Shown: positions 25,904 to 33,044, counted from the first letter of the stretch. The stretch is 36,575 nucleotides of DNA from an uncultured Alphaproteobacteria bacterium (GCA_902596605.1 CACJUU010000013.1:22501-59075), one strand, 5' to 3'. Notes: a model not told the origin generated them from the sequence alone. Program-made: numbers and translations.

Positions 25904-26725
25904 ATGAATTTTATCGCAGCACCAATGCCAGCTAACGAAAGTAGAAGGCAAGAAGCAGTTGAGCGGTTGAAAATAAAGGGCACAGATCAACACGACGTTA
26001 TGATTGTGTATAGTGAAATGGCGCAAGAATTAACTGGGTTTGCAGCAGTTGCAGCAACTTTATTTGATGCTGATAGCCAATATTCACTAGCATCCTGCAA
26101 TTTCCCTGGGAAAAGCGGCGATATATTGATGGATAGAGCACAGAGTATATGCTCTTACACTCTACTCAGCAGCGAACCTACTTTAATACCTGACACAGTG
26201 TCTGATGAAAGAACAGCTAATCATCCAGCAGTTACGTCAGGGATGTGTGGATCATATGCAGGCTTTCCAATCATAAATAAAGATAATTATGCTCTTGGTA
26301 GTTTTTGCTTAGTCCATCCAGAAAAGAAGAAGTTGACTGAAGATCAAATTGTTTTAATTCAAAAACTGGTAGCTCGCCTTGCTCATCAATTAGATACGCA
26401 GAGTGAGCAGAGGGAAATAACTTCAAATAAAATGCAAGATGCAATTAATGAATTTTCTAAAGTTGCTCCAAATGCATCTTTAAACGATTTTAAGTATTTT
26501 ATAAGTTTATGCAGTGACAAAGAGGTATCTTCTCCATTATTAAAAAACTTAATAGAGCTAGAGCTATGTATTGTTGAAGACTCTAAAACTTCATTGACGC
26601 AAAAAGGAAGAGAGACCCAACAAAAGATGGGGTTGCAAACTCAAATTCTTCAAAAAATGAAAGTTGAGGGAGACGCAGCAAATAATATGGTTAACGATAT
26701 GTTATCACAGTTGGGAGAAATATAA
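25904..26725 (+). CDS. GAF-domain sensory protein
   Basis: The 273-residue protein has a GAF domain over about 5-170, with the family's typical opening PMPANESRRQEAVERL, then LTGFAAVAATLFDAD, ICSYTLLSSEPTLIPD, AGFPIINKDNYALGSFCLV and a closing helix. Such stand-alone N-terminal GAF domains bind small ligands or tetrapyrroles in signalling proteins; no kinase, cyclase or EAL part follows. The last 95 residues are helical and unassigned. AGGAG lies 7 nt before the ATG. The next gene overlaps by one base (TAATG), so the two are translated together. The repeat copy and leader upstream may regulate it. Confidence 0.8.
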   Translation: MNFIAAPMPANESRRQEAVERLKIKGTDQHDVMIVYSEMAQELTGFAAVAATLFDADSQYSLASCNFPGKSGDILMDRAQSICSYTLLSSEPTLIPDTVSDERTANHPAVTSGMCGSYAGFPIINKDNYALGSFCLVHPEKKKLTEDQIVLIQKLVARLAHQLDTQSEQREITSNKMQDAINEFSKVAPNASLNDFKYFISLCSDKEVSSPLLKNLIELELCIVEDSKTSLTQKGRETQQKMGLQTQILQKMKVEGDAANNMVNDMLSQLGEI

Positions 26726-27066
26726 TGTATGCCAAAGTCTACCAGTATAAATTCCCTGGCATAAGTGAAGCTAAAGTCGCCGCCGCATATTGCTCTGACA
26801 AATTAGGTCAAAAAATTGATGAACATAATTTTCACGGTCTAGGTATATTAATAAGTCAGGAAGGAGACTTAACTATATTAATAAAGTTTGATGACGTAGC
26901 AAAATTGAAATCATTTGATAAGGCTGCAGATCAATTTGTTCATGATCTTAAAACTTCATTTGTCTTTAAAGAAAATAAATATGCAGGGATATATGTTTAT
27001 AACTATGAAAAAGAAGCCACAATAAATGAGATTAAGCTAACTGGCCCCGCAAAAGTATCAAATTAA
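26725..27066 (+). CDS. Conserved-looking small protein of unknown function
   Basis: Not recognised. The 113-residue protein has no signal or membrane segment. Alternating strand and helix pattern (VYQYKF, then an alpha stretch, GLGILISQEGDLTILIKF, a helix, AGIYVYNYE) suggests a ferredoxin-like alpha/beta fold, as in antibiotic-monooxygenase-like or GYD proteins; a GYD protein is encoded downstream. Its start overlaps the GAF stop by one base, so it is a likely functional partner of the GAF protein (inference). Confidence 0.6.
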   Translation: MYAKVYQYKFPGISEAKVAAAYCSDKLGQKIDEHNFHGLGILISQEGDLTILIKFDDVAKLKSFDKAADQFVHDLKTSFVFKENKYAGIYVYNYEKEATINEIKLTGPAKVSN

Positions 27067-27118
27067 TTATAAATGTTTTAAGTGAGAGCATAAGAATTAT
27101 TGCCTATGGCTTATTAAG

Positions 27119-27155
27119 CCTTACAGCTAACTGTGGCAGAGGGCCACTATGCCAA
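27119..27155 (+). repeat. Dispersed intergenic repeat, partial copy C (3' module)
   Basis: CCTTACAG, five variable bases, then TGTGGCAGAGGGCC correspond to CTTACAG and TGTGGTAGAGGGCC in copy B, with one mismatch in the second block, followed by a shared GCC. The 5' module is not recognisable here. GGCTTATTAAGCC (27108-27120) just before it can form a small hairpin. It stands 130 bp upstream of the GYD gene. Confidence 0.5.
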
Positions 27156-27285
27156 AAAGGTCTTCAACTATTGGTTCATCTTTGAGTAGTTTTATTATAA
27201 AGTAGATATGGAGAAAAATTTTTTAAATTTTAGCTCCATTTTTGAATAACGTTAGAAAAATTGGCTAAACGCACGGAGAAAAAGA

Positions 27286-27609
27286 ATGAAATTTATAGTT
27301 TTAGGAAAATATACCAAACAAGGAACTGATGGCTGGTTGGACAATCCAGATGAAGATCGTCATGCAATGCTAAGCGGACTCTCAAAAAAAATTGGAGGAA
27401 ACCTACTAGATCTCTCTTATACACGTGGAGAATATGACGTCGTTGCTACCGTCGAAGCGCCTAGTTTAGACACTATGACCGCTTTGAAGTTATCCATGAT
27501 GAAAACTGGAGCTATTGCTGAGTTGACTATTCTGGAAGACATAAACTTAAACGCAATCGCAAAGCAGGGGGCGGAGATGATTGGGTTGTATAAGGCACCA
27601 GGAAAATAA
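27286..27609 (+). CDS. GYD domain protein
   Basis: The 107-residue protein matches the GYD family of small alpha/beta proteins: FIVLGKYTKQG at the start, LLDLSYTRGEYDVVATVEAP in the centre (GxYD is the name motif) and MKTGAIAELTILED near the end. The family's role is unknown; it has the dimeric ferredoxin-like fold. GGAG precedes the ATG by about 8 nt. It is preceded by repeat copy C and followed by the GFA-family gene. Confidence 0.82.
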   Translation: MKFIVLGKYTKQGTDGWLDNPDEDRHAMLSGLSKKIGGNLLDLSYTRGEYDVVATVEAPSLDTMTALKLSMMKTGAIAELTILEDINLNAIAKQGAEMIGLYKAPGK

Positions 27610-27706
27610 AATACTAAAATAACGCGCTTTAAATACAACGTTGGTTTAGATCTGGGTAACTGTTGTTTTTTTATTCGACATAAAACAGAATGTATGGAGG
27701 CAAACA

Positions 27707-28300
27707 ATAAGCAAAATAAAGTGTCATTGCGGTAAATGTGAGATTACTCTTGCCGCAGACAAAGCTCTTGGGTATTTTCTGTGCGGTTGCCAAGATTGTC
27801 GCCAAGCGGTTAAATGGGCGGAATTTAAAGGAGGGCAAAAGGGCGAAGACTTGCAGAAAGCTATTTATGTTCCATCAGATATTTTAGACGTTAGCGGCAA
27901 AGAATACATGAAGCCCTTTCTGCTTCGAGAGGGTGGGCAATCGACAAGAGTTTACTGCGTTTCATGCTATTCGTTACTAGGTATTGATTTTCCTGCATAT
28001 AATGACCTAAGATTTATGTTTATTGGGGATCACTGCTTGACAGATATTGATACTTCAATGGACCCAGCTGTTGCAATTAATATGGTCGATTATCCTAAAG
28101 ATAAGGAGCTTAATTTACCCAATGGAATTACTATTGTGAATTCTATTCATGACGCTGACAGAAGTTGGACTCAAATACCTGAAGTAAAGAAAATTAGAGA
28201 AACACCTCCGTCAAATAAGGGTATACGTTTCTCAGAACTTATTAAAGAGCTAGGAAGCCCAATAATTCTTGGGTTAGAGCCAGGTGCCCTTCCAAGATAG
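27707..28300 (+). CDS. GFA-family (glutathione-dependent formaldehyde-activating enzyme-like) zinc protein, ATA start
   Basis: The zinc ligands of the GFA/Mss4-like fold are complete: CHC and C at 6, 8 and 11, CGCQDC at 26-31, and YCVSC near 87-91. Between the in-frame stop at 27647-27649 and TTG 27851 there is no ATG, GTG or TTG. The TTG would remove all but the last zinc pair. GGAGG (27696-27700) stands exactly 6 nt before ATA at 27707, giving a 197-residue protein that opens (M)SKIKCHCGKCEI, as family members do. So the start is either a true AUA or a lost ATG. The substrate is uncertain; GFA proteins are diverse. Confidence 0.8.
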   Translation: MSKIKCHCGKCEITLAADKALGYFLCGCQDCRQAVKWAEFKGGQKGEDLQKAIYVPSDILDVSGKEYMKPFLLREGGQSTRVYCVSCYSLLGIDFPAYNDLRFMFIGDHCLTDIDTSMDPAVAINMVDYPKDKELNLPNGITIVNSIHDADRSWTQIPEVKKIRETPPSNKGIRFSELIKELGSPIILGLEPGALPR

Positions 28301-28340
28301 AAGCTATGTGCAAGTGTGTGGGATAAGTTGTGGTTAATAA

Positions 28341-28946
28341 TCAAGTTTTTCTGTAAACATAAGCTAGTATGGCTCCTGTACAGAACGCTCCCAAGTGTCC
28401 CTGCCATATAACAGATACAGGCATTATGGCAGAGAACGCATAAAAATATAAAATATGCGCAAAAACAAAAATGAACAAAACATAGATTATCTGAGAAATA
28501 GAACGTCTTCTTCTTAATCTCTTTATTAATTCTTCATTCAGAACAAATGCTAATAAACCAAAAGATGCACAGTTAGCTCCTAACAACGGCACTGGATTAG
28601 TTGGTTTGAGGAAATAGTAAAAAGTTGCCCCACCAAGTATAGATAAAAAAAATATCAAAAAGGTTAGGTTGTCTTTTCCTAACTTTCTCAGAATTCTCCC
28701 TAGCAAAAACAGAGCTATAACATTTATTAATAAGTGGATTACGTTCGAATGAATAAATTCATAAGAAACAAACATGAGATATTTTTGGAAAAAAAATACC
28801 TCTTTGTATGGACGCGTCAAATCCAATGGAGCGAATGAGAAATAGAAGACAGCGCTTTGTCTGTAACCAGGTCCCAAAAACAGTAACAATATTTCAATCG
28901 CAGTGATCGCTAATATAAAGGGGGATATACGTTGTGATTGGGTCAT
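28341..28946 (-). CDS. Rhomboid-family membrane protein lacking the catalytic serine
   Basis: The 201-residue protein has about six membrane helices and the rhomboid layout: FEFIH-like YEFIHSNVIHLLINVIALFLLG around 62-83, the helix-4 segment LLGANCASFGLL, and the helix-6 WQGHLGAF with the catalytic-type His184. At the place of GASG, which holds the nucleophilic Ser, the sequence is GANC (123-126), so Ser is replaced by Asn. The bases read AAC TGT. This predicts no protease activity, as in pseudo-rhomboids such as iRhoms and derlins, unless Cys126 takes over. It is convergent with the GFA gene. Confidence 0.78.
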   Translation of the reverse strand: MTQSQRISPFILAITAIEILLLFLGPGYRQSAVFYFSFAPLDLTRPYKEVFFFQKYLMFVSYEFIHSNVIHLLINVIALFLLGRILRKLGKDNLTFLIFFLSILGGATFYYFLKPTNPVPLLGANCASFGLLAFVLNEELIKRLRRRRSISQIIYVLFIFVFAHILYFYAFSAIMPVSVIWQGHLGAFCTGAILAYVYRKT

Positions 28947-29017
28947 AAAGTTATAATTCTAGAATAATTTGGACAGGTTAGGTCGAGTTGATCAATTAAT
29001 TTTTTTCAAGTTACATT

Positions 29018-29046
29018 TTGACGCAATTTTACTGCAATATTTAGAT
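29018..29046 (+). promoter_or_regulatory. Possible promoter of the fasciclin gene
   Basis: TTGACG (29018-29023) and TTAGAT (29041-29046) are 17 nt apart. The leader after it contains AAGGCCAA/TTGGCTT, which can form a small hairpin, before the AAAGGAA ribosome-binding site. The -10 box is weak. Confidence 0.4.
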
Positions 29047-29124
29047 ATCTAATCTGCATTGTTTTCAATTGAAACCTGTAAGGCCAACAATACTTCTTGG
29101 CTTCGTTAATTGAAAGGAAATTAA

Positions 29125-29613
29125 ATGAAAAAGTTTAGCATCATATTATTTTTTGTAAGTTCATTATTTACTGGCCTTACCAGCATTGGACATGCGGGAG
29201 GGCATTTGCCTGATCTAGTTGAAACAGCTGTAAAAGGTGGAAAGTTCAAAACCTTGGTAACCGCTGTAGAGGCTGCTGGTCTTGTAGATACATTGAAAGG
29301 CAAAGGTCCATTTACCGTGTTTGCACCAACAGATGAGGCATTCGCAAAAATAGACTCAGCAACACTTACTGATCTATTAAAACCAGAAAACAAGGATAAG
29401 CTTGCTGCAATTTTGACCTATCATGTGGTAGCGGGTAAGGTTATGTCGTCTGATATTAAAGGCGATATGGAGGCGCCAACAGTGAACGGTAAGTCGCTCT
29501 CTATAAAGTTAATGGGCAGAAAAGTAATGATAAATGACGCCACTGTCGTAGTACCAGATGTCAATGCAGACAATGGAGTGATACACATCATTGATACAGT
29601 TTTGCTTCCATAG
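29125..29613 (+). CDS. Secreted fasciclin (FAS1) domain protein
   Basis: The 162-residue protein has a signal peptide (1-24, ending GHA before GGH) and one FAS1 domain. Its two hallmark boxes are GPFTVFAPTDEAFAKI near 70 and, near the end, DVNADNGVIHIIDTVLLP; the central YHVVAGKV matches the conserved YH motif. Such proteins act in adhesion or as envelope proteins, and single-domain forms are widespread in marine bacteria. AAAGGAA stands 5 nt before the ATG. A strong hairpin follows its stop. Confidence 0.92.
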   Translation: MKKFSIILFFVSSLFTGLTSIGHAGGHLPDLVETAVKGGKFKTLVTAVEAAGLVDTLKGKGPFTVFAPTDEAFAKIDSATLTDLLKPENKDKLAAILTYHVVAGKVMSSDIKGDMEAPTVNGKSLSIKLMGRKVMINDATVVVPDVNADNGVIHIIDTVLLP

Positions 29614-29621
29614 TCATTTAC

Positions 29622-29649
29622 GGCTTGATCAACGGAAGTTGGTCAAGCC
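29622..29649 (+). terminator. Hairpin after the fasciclin gene
   Basis: GGCTTGATCAAC (29622-29633) and GTTGGTCAAGCC (29638-29649) pair over 12 bases with one G-T wobble and a GGAA tetraloop, 9 bp after the fasciclin stop. No T-run follows, so it may act as a 3'-end stabiliser or a Rho-dependent end rather than an intrinsic terminator. Confidence 0.55.
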
Positions 29650-29683
29650 AACTTGCACCAATTGCAACACGCATCGACAAACA

Positions 29684-29724
29684 GTTCGTATAAGATTTAT
29701 GGGTGAAGAGATTATTTGGTAAAA
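29684..29724 (+). repeat. Dispersed intergenic repeat, partial copy D (5' module)
   Basis: This segment resembles the first 43 nt of copies A and B, allowing a one-base shift: shared blocks include GTAT, TTTATGGGT against TTTGTGGGT, and GATTATTTGGTAA against GATTATCTGGTAA. Roughly three quarters of bases agree. The 3' module is missing; the crotonase gene ends directly after it. Confidence 0.45.
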
Positions 29725-29725
29725 A

Positions 29726-30481
29726 TCATGCAGGTTTCTTACTCTGAAAATTTGCAAAAGCAGCTTTAGCTTCATCTGAATTTAAGAGCTTCCATAGCAT
29801 ATCACCCTCGTCTTTCATTCTCTCCTTCATTCCCTCTTTGATTTCAGACTTGAGGAATTTTTTTGATATCCTCAATGAATTTGAAGGTAAAGCAATTAGC
29901 TTATCGCAAGTTGACTTTACTGCGCCTGATAATTCTGCCGCTTTGAAAATTCTAGTAACAATACCCATATCTAAGGCATCCGATGCGTCAAAGTTGTCTC
30001 CTAGTAAAAGCTTTTCAGCTGCCTTAAGATAACCTGAAATCCTTGGTAGAATAAGAGTTGACGCAGCCTCGGGGCACAATCCCAACTTTACAAAAGGCAG
30101 GCTAAATTTTGTTTCTCTTTCAGCATATACAAAATCACAATGCAGTAAACATGTCACCCCTACTCCGACTGCTAGCCCAGATACTTCAGCAACAATGGGC
30201 TTTGGAAAAGAACTAATTTCATACAAAAACCCCATAACTTCTGTCTCATCACTCACTGTATTGGGATTTGCGTTTGCGAAAGAAGTTATATCGTTACCCG
30301 CAGAAAAAATACCCCCCTCACCACATAAATGAACTACTTTAATGTCGTCTCTGTTCCGTGCTTCCTTAAAAGCATCATCCATAGTTTTGTACATATGTGC
30401 CGTTAAAGAGTTTTTCTTATTGGGACGGTTTATTGAAACTTTTGCTACTCCAGCATCAAAGGAAACTAGAATATTTTCCAT
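29726..30481 (-). CDS. Enoyl-CoA hydratase/isomerase family protein
   Basis: The 251-residue protein has the crotonase fold: INRPNKKNSLT near 20, the oxyanion-hole segment FSAGNDITSF near 60, and PIVAEVSGLAVGVGVTCLLHCDFVYA around 94-120. The second oxyanion Gly is in place. In the position of the first hydratase Glu the sequence is VGVGVTCL, and LCPEAASTL keeps the second Glu region, which fits an isomerase-like member better than a true hydratase. AAGGAG precedes the ATG by 7 nt. A perfect palindrome overlaps its putative promoter. Confidence 0.88.
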   Translation of the reverse strand: MENILVSFDAGVAKVSINRPNKKNSLTAHMYKTMDDAFKEARNRDDIKVVHLCGEGGIFSAGNDITSFANANPNTVSDETEVMGFLYEISSFPKPIVAEVSGLAVGVGVTCLLHCDFVYAERETKFSLPFVKLGLCPEAASTLILPRISGYLKAAEKLLLGDNFDASDALDMGIVTRIFKAAELSGAVKSTCDKLIALPSNSLRISKKFLKSEIKEGMKERMKDEGDMLWKLLNSDEAKAAFANFQSKKPA

Positions 30482-30517
30482 AGATAAACTCCTTAAAAGA
30501 TAGATTACTTGGGTAAG

Positions 30518-30560
30518 TGTATAGCAAATATTTTAAAAGTCCAATTCATGGACTTTTAAA
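30518..30560 (-). promoter_or_regulatory. Promoter and overlapping palindromic operator of the crotonase gene
   Basis: On the minus strand TTGGAC (30539-30544) and TATACA (30518-30523) form a promoter with a short 15-nt spacer. TTTAAAAGTCCA (30532-30543) and TGGACTTTTAAA (30549-30560) are perfect 12-bp arms around a 5-nt centre and cover the -35 box. A repressor bound there would block the promoter. As RNA on the plus strand it could instead be a hairpin, but no gene on that strand ends there. Confidence 0.55.
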
Positions 30561-30700
30561 TACAAAGTAAGTCATGAGTACGCACTTTCATTTTATATGA
30601 TTACTCATCAAAAAATGAATAACAATGCCGCAATATGAAGACAAGGCACAAAAAGACCCTTAACATTTGAAGCCATTTTTTTTTGAACTATATCTATGGC

Positions 30701-30832
30701 ATGATACATACACTAGTAAAACTTAAGTTTTTAAAGCTAGCATTACTCGGTGCTTTTGGAGCTGGCGTTTTAGCTACGCTTATAGCAAAAGAAGTGCGTA
30801 ACAAGAAAAAAACAGAAGATACAGACGATTAA
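30701..30832 (+). CDS. 43-residue membrane peptide, unknown function
   Basis: The ORF encodes MIHTLVKLKFLKLALLGAFG followed by AGVLATLIAKEV and a charged tail rich in Lys, Glu and Asp: one transmembrane helix (about 10-30) and a hydrophilic C-terminus, in the manner of small bacterial membrane proteins. No ribosome-binding site is visible, but a textbook terminator follows 28 bp after the stop, which supports a transcribed unit on this strand. Not recognised as a family. Confidence 0.5.
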   Translation: MIHTLVKLKFLKLALLGAFGAGVLATLIAKEVRNKKKTEDTDD

Positions 30833-30860
30833 GTTAAAATGTTCGCATGTCTCCACGTTT

Positions 30861-30883
30861 AAAGCTATATCGTAGCTTTTTTT
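30861..30883 (+). terminator. Intrinsic terminator
   Basis: AAAGCTA (30861-30867), loop TATCG, TAGCTTT (30873-30879), then TTTT: a 7-bp perfect stem running into seven T in all. It is well placed to end the transcript of the 43-residue ORF. Confidence 0.7.
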
Positions 30884-30913
30884 AATGAGACTTTTCCATG
30901 AATTTTAAAACAA

Positions 30914-31000
30914 TTTGTATGAATATTTGTGGGTAGAGTGATTATCTGGTAAGATAGTGTCAAGATAACAAAGGCTTACAGTGGAGTGTGGTAGAGGGCC
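30914..31000 (+). repeat. Dispersed intergenic repeat, full copy B
   Basis: The second complete copy, 87 nt, gap-free against copy A. It stands about 80 bp upstream of the thioesterase-like gene, and its last two bases begin the 11-nt copy of the tRNA-Ser 3' end. Beyond it, AAAGCAAAC is repeated at 31028-31036 and 31058-31066 before the TTG start at 31083. Confidence 0.7.
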
Positions 31001-31009
31001 TGTCCGCCA
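30999..31009 (+). other. Copy of the tRNA-Ser(GCT) 3' end, possible attachment-site remnant
   Basis: CCTGTCCGCCA is identical to 21167-21177, the last 11 bases of tRNA-Ser including CCA, and in the same orientation. Integrated islands leave such a copy at their far end. Flanking bases on both sides differ, and no integrase gene lies between the two copies, so this is a suggestion only. Confidence 0.3.
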
Positions 31010-31082
31010 TGATACAAAGAATATATGAAAGCAAACCTTGTTATATAGTTTAGATTTAAAGCAAACATTTTATTAAAGTGAT

Positions 31083-31499
31083 TTGGCTAGAGAATATAAA
31101 TATAAGGTAGAGAAATCATTTATTGATTTTAATGGCCACCTTGCGGAATTTGGTTACTATTATTATGGTGTCGATGGGTTAAGGAAACTTTGTGAAGATA
31201 AAGGTTGCTCACCGAAGCTTTATGAAGAATTGAAGATTGGTCCCATTACCTTCCAAACAACAGTATCTTTTAAAAAGGAAGTTCGAGAGGACTCAATGAT
31301 TATCGTAAGTCCAAGAATTATATCAATATCAGAAAATTGCAAAAAATGGTCTAGTCAATCTGATATTATGAATGCAACACGGGAACTTTGTGCTTCAATC
31401 GTAAGTAACGGAGCTTTCATGGACCACGTAAGCAGAAAAGTGGCCCCGCCTCCAAAAGAATTACAAGAAAAATGGAAACTGTTATTAGAAATTGAATAA
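31083..31499 (+). CDS. Hotdog-fold thioesterase-like protein
   Basis: The 138-residue protein matches the 4-hydroxybenzoyl-CoA thioesterase type: DFNGHLAEFGYYYYGVDG near 16 (family pattern D-x-N-G-H with a long helix after it), then ITFQTTVSFKKEVREDSMIIV and RELCASIVSNGAFMD, the beta-sheet part. The substrate is unknown. The start is TTG 31083, the only candidate before the conserved helix; no ribosome-binding site is visible. The gene stands between repeat copy B and the M20 gene. Confidence 0.75.
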   Translation: MAREYKYKVEKSFIDFNGHLAEFGYYYYGVDGLRKLCEDKGCSPKLYEELKIGPITFQTTVSFKKEVREDSMIIVSPRIISISENCKKWSSQSDIMNATRELCASIVSNGAFMDHVSRKVAPPPKELQEKWKLLLEIE

Positions 31500-31679
31500 A
31501 AAATGTCTGATTTTTTCGTTGTAAACTAATAATTAAAAAGTTAACACAGTGTACGAAATATGTTAATACAAAGAGGTGTCTTCCCAGACATAGTTACTGC
31601 AAAATATAAAACCCTTGGGAATGAAAAATTATGCTTAAATAATCTGCATAAGAAAATTTTTTATGGTCGTAGGGAAAAT

Positions 31680-31707
31680 AAATAGGACTCTTAGCCCCTA
31701 TTTTTTT
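31680..31707 (+). terminator. Terminator-like hairpin before the M20 gene
   Basis: AAATAGG (31680-31686) and CCTATTT (31697-31703) pair perfectly over 7 bases with a 10-nt loop, followed by TTTT. An alternative stem TAGGG (31670-31674) with CCCTA (31696-31700) would disrupt it. It may end the thioesterase transcript or act as an attenuator in the M20 leader. Confidence 0.45.
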
Positions 31708-31742
31708 AGACAGTGCGTTTGTGGTCGGAAAGGAAAAAACAG

Positions 31743-32912
31743 ATGAATATTTTGCCTGAAATTAGTGTAAATTCTAATCACCTAGAGGAGATTTATAAAG
31801 ATCTTCATTCTCACCCAGAGCTTGGATTCGAAGAAGAGAGGACATCAAAGATTGTGCAAGAGAAATTGAAGGAATACGGAGTAGACGAAATACATACGGA
31901 GATCGGAAAAACTGGAGTAGTAGGTATAATTAGAGGTAATGATGGTGGAGGAAATAGGAGAATTGGCTTAAGGGCTGATATGGATGCTCTTCCAATTCAA
32001 GAAGATACTGGACTTTCCTATACATCAAAAGTTGATGGAAAAATGCACGCATGCGGTCATGATGCACATACAACGATGCTTCTTGGAGCGGCGAAGTATT
32101 TAGCTAAGACCAGAAATTTTAGTGGGACAGCAATTTTAATATTCCAACCAGCAGAAGAAGGTCAGGGCGGTGCAGTAAAAATGCTCGATGATGGATTATT
32201 CAAACAATTTCCATGTGATGAGATATATGGCATACATAACTTCCCTAATGGGAAAAACGGAGAGATAGGTATTTGTAAGGGTAAAGCTATGGCAGGCGCG
32301 GCCATTTTTGATATTAATATTGACGGGATAGGTAGTCACGCAGCAATGCCTCATCAATCAAAAGATCCGATCATTATCGCGCATGAGCTTATTACCCAAA
32401 CTCAAAGCATCTTAAGTCGAAATGTTCCTCCTTTAGAAACGATAGTTTTATCAATTACAAAAATTAATGCGGGATCTGCCTTCAACGTCATACCAAATAA
32501 ATGTTCTATTGCTGGAACCATTAGATATTTTTCCGACGAAGTTTACGAAATGGTTGAACAGCGTTTCAAAAATATATGTAAGGGATTAGAATTAAGTAAC
32601 GATGTGAAAATCCAGCTGAGTATTAAAAAGCTTTTTGATGTTTTAGTTAATGATGATGAAATATCAGATTATTATATGGATGCTGCTGAAAAAATTGTTG
32701 GAGGAGAAAATATCGATAGAAATCAGCTGCCCTCCACTGGCTCCGAAGATTTTGCCGATATGCTACGGCATGTAAAAGGAGCATATTGCTTCATAAGCCA
32801 TTCTGGGAAAGCGCCTCTTCACAGTCCTCACTTTACTCTCGATACGAGCATACTTCCAATTGGAGCTTCAGTATTAGCCAAGGTGGTTGAAGACAGATTA
32901 ATAAAAAGCTAA
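31743..32912 (+). CDS. M20 family amidohydrolase (hippurate hydrolase / amino-acylase type)
   Basis: A dizinc or dimanganese hydrolase that removes acyl groups from amino acids or related amides. From ATG 31743 the product has 389 residues: SHPELGFEE near 24, the first domain with metal ligands C104 and H106 in HACGHDAHTT, Glu138/139 in QPAEEGQGG, the His of GIHNFP, the dimerisation insert starting GIGSHAAMPH, and the C-terminal His in LHSPHF. These match the IAA-amino-acid hydrolase/hippurate hydrolase subfamily. AAGGA lies 8 nt before 31743; a TTG start at 31713 would add 10 polar residues and is not preferred. Confidence 0.92.
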   Translation: MNILPEISVNSNHLEEIYKDLHSHPELGFEEERTSKIVQEKLKEYGVDEIHTEIGKTGVVGIIRGNDGGGNRRIGLRADMDALPIQEDTGLSYTSKVDGKMHACGHDAHTTMLLGAAKYLAKTRNFSGTAILIFQPAEEGQGGAVKMLDDGLFKQFPCDEIYGIHNFPNGKNGEIGICKGKAMAGAAIFDINIDGIGSHAAMPHQSKDPIIIAHELITQTQSILSRNVPPLETIVLSITKINAGSAFNVIPNKCSIAGTIRYFSDEVYEMVEQRFKNICKGLELSNDVKIQLSIKKLFDVLVNDDEISDYYMDAAEKIVGGENIDRNQLPSTGSEDFADMLRHVKGAYCFISHSGKAPLHSPHFTLDTSILPIGASVLAKVVEDRLIKS

Positions 32913-33044
32913 ATAGGCAAACCTAACTTTTTGAGAAGTATAGTTTGAGAAGATTAGGTAGAAAAAACTTAAGATATTGATCTATCAGCAAATCATTCCA
33001 TAATAAGCCATCAGAAATGCGAATTATTTGATAAGCTAACTTAA

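Noticed and set aside
31560-31685. 41-codon ORF upstream of the M20 gene
   Set aside because: No ribosome-binding site, no recognisable sequence, overlaps the leader hairpin, and an ORF of this length is expected by chance in AT-rich DNA.
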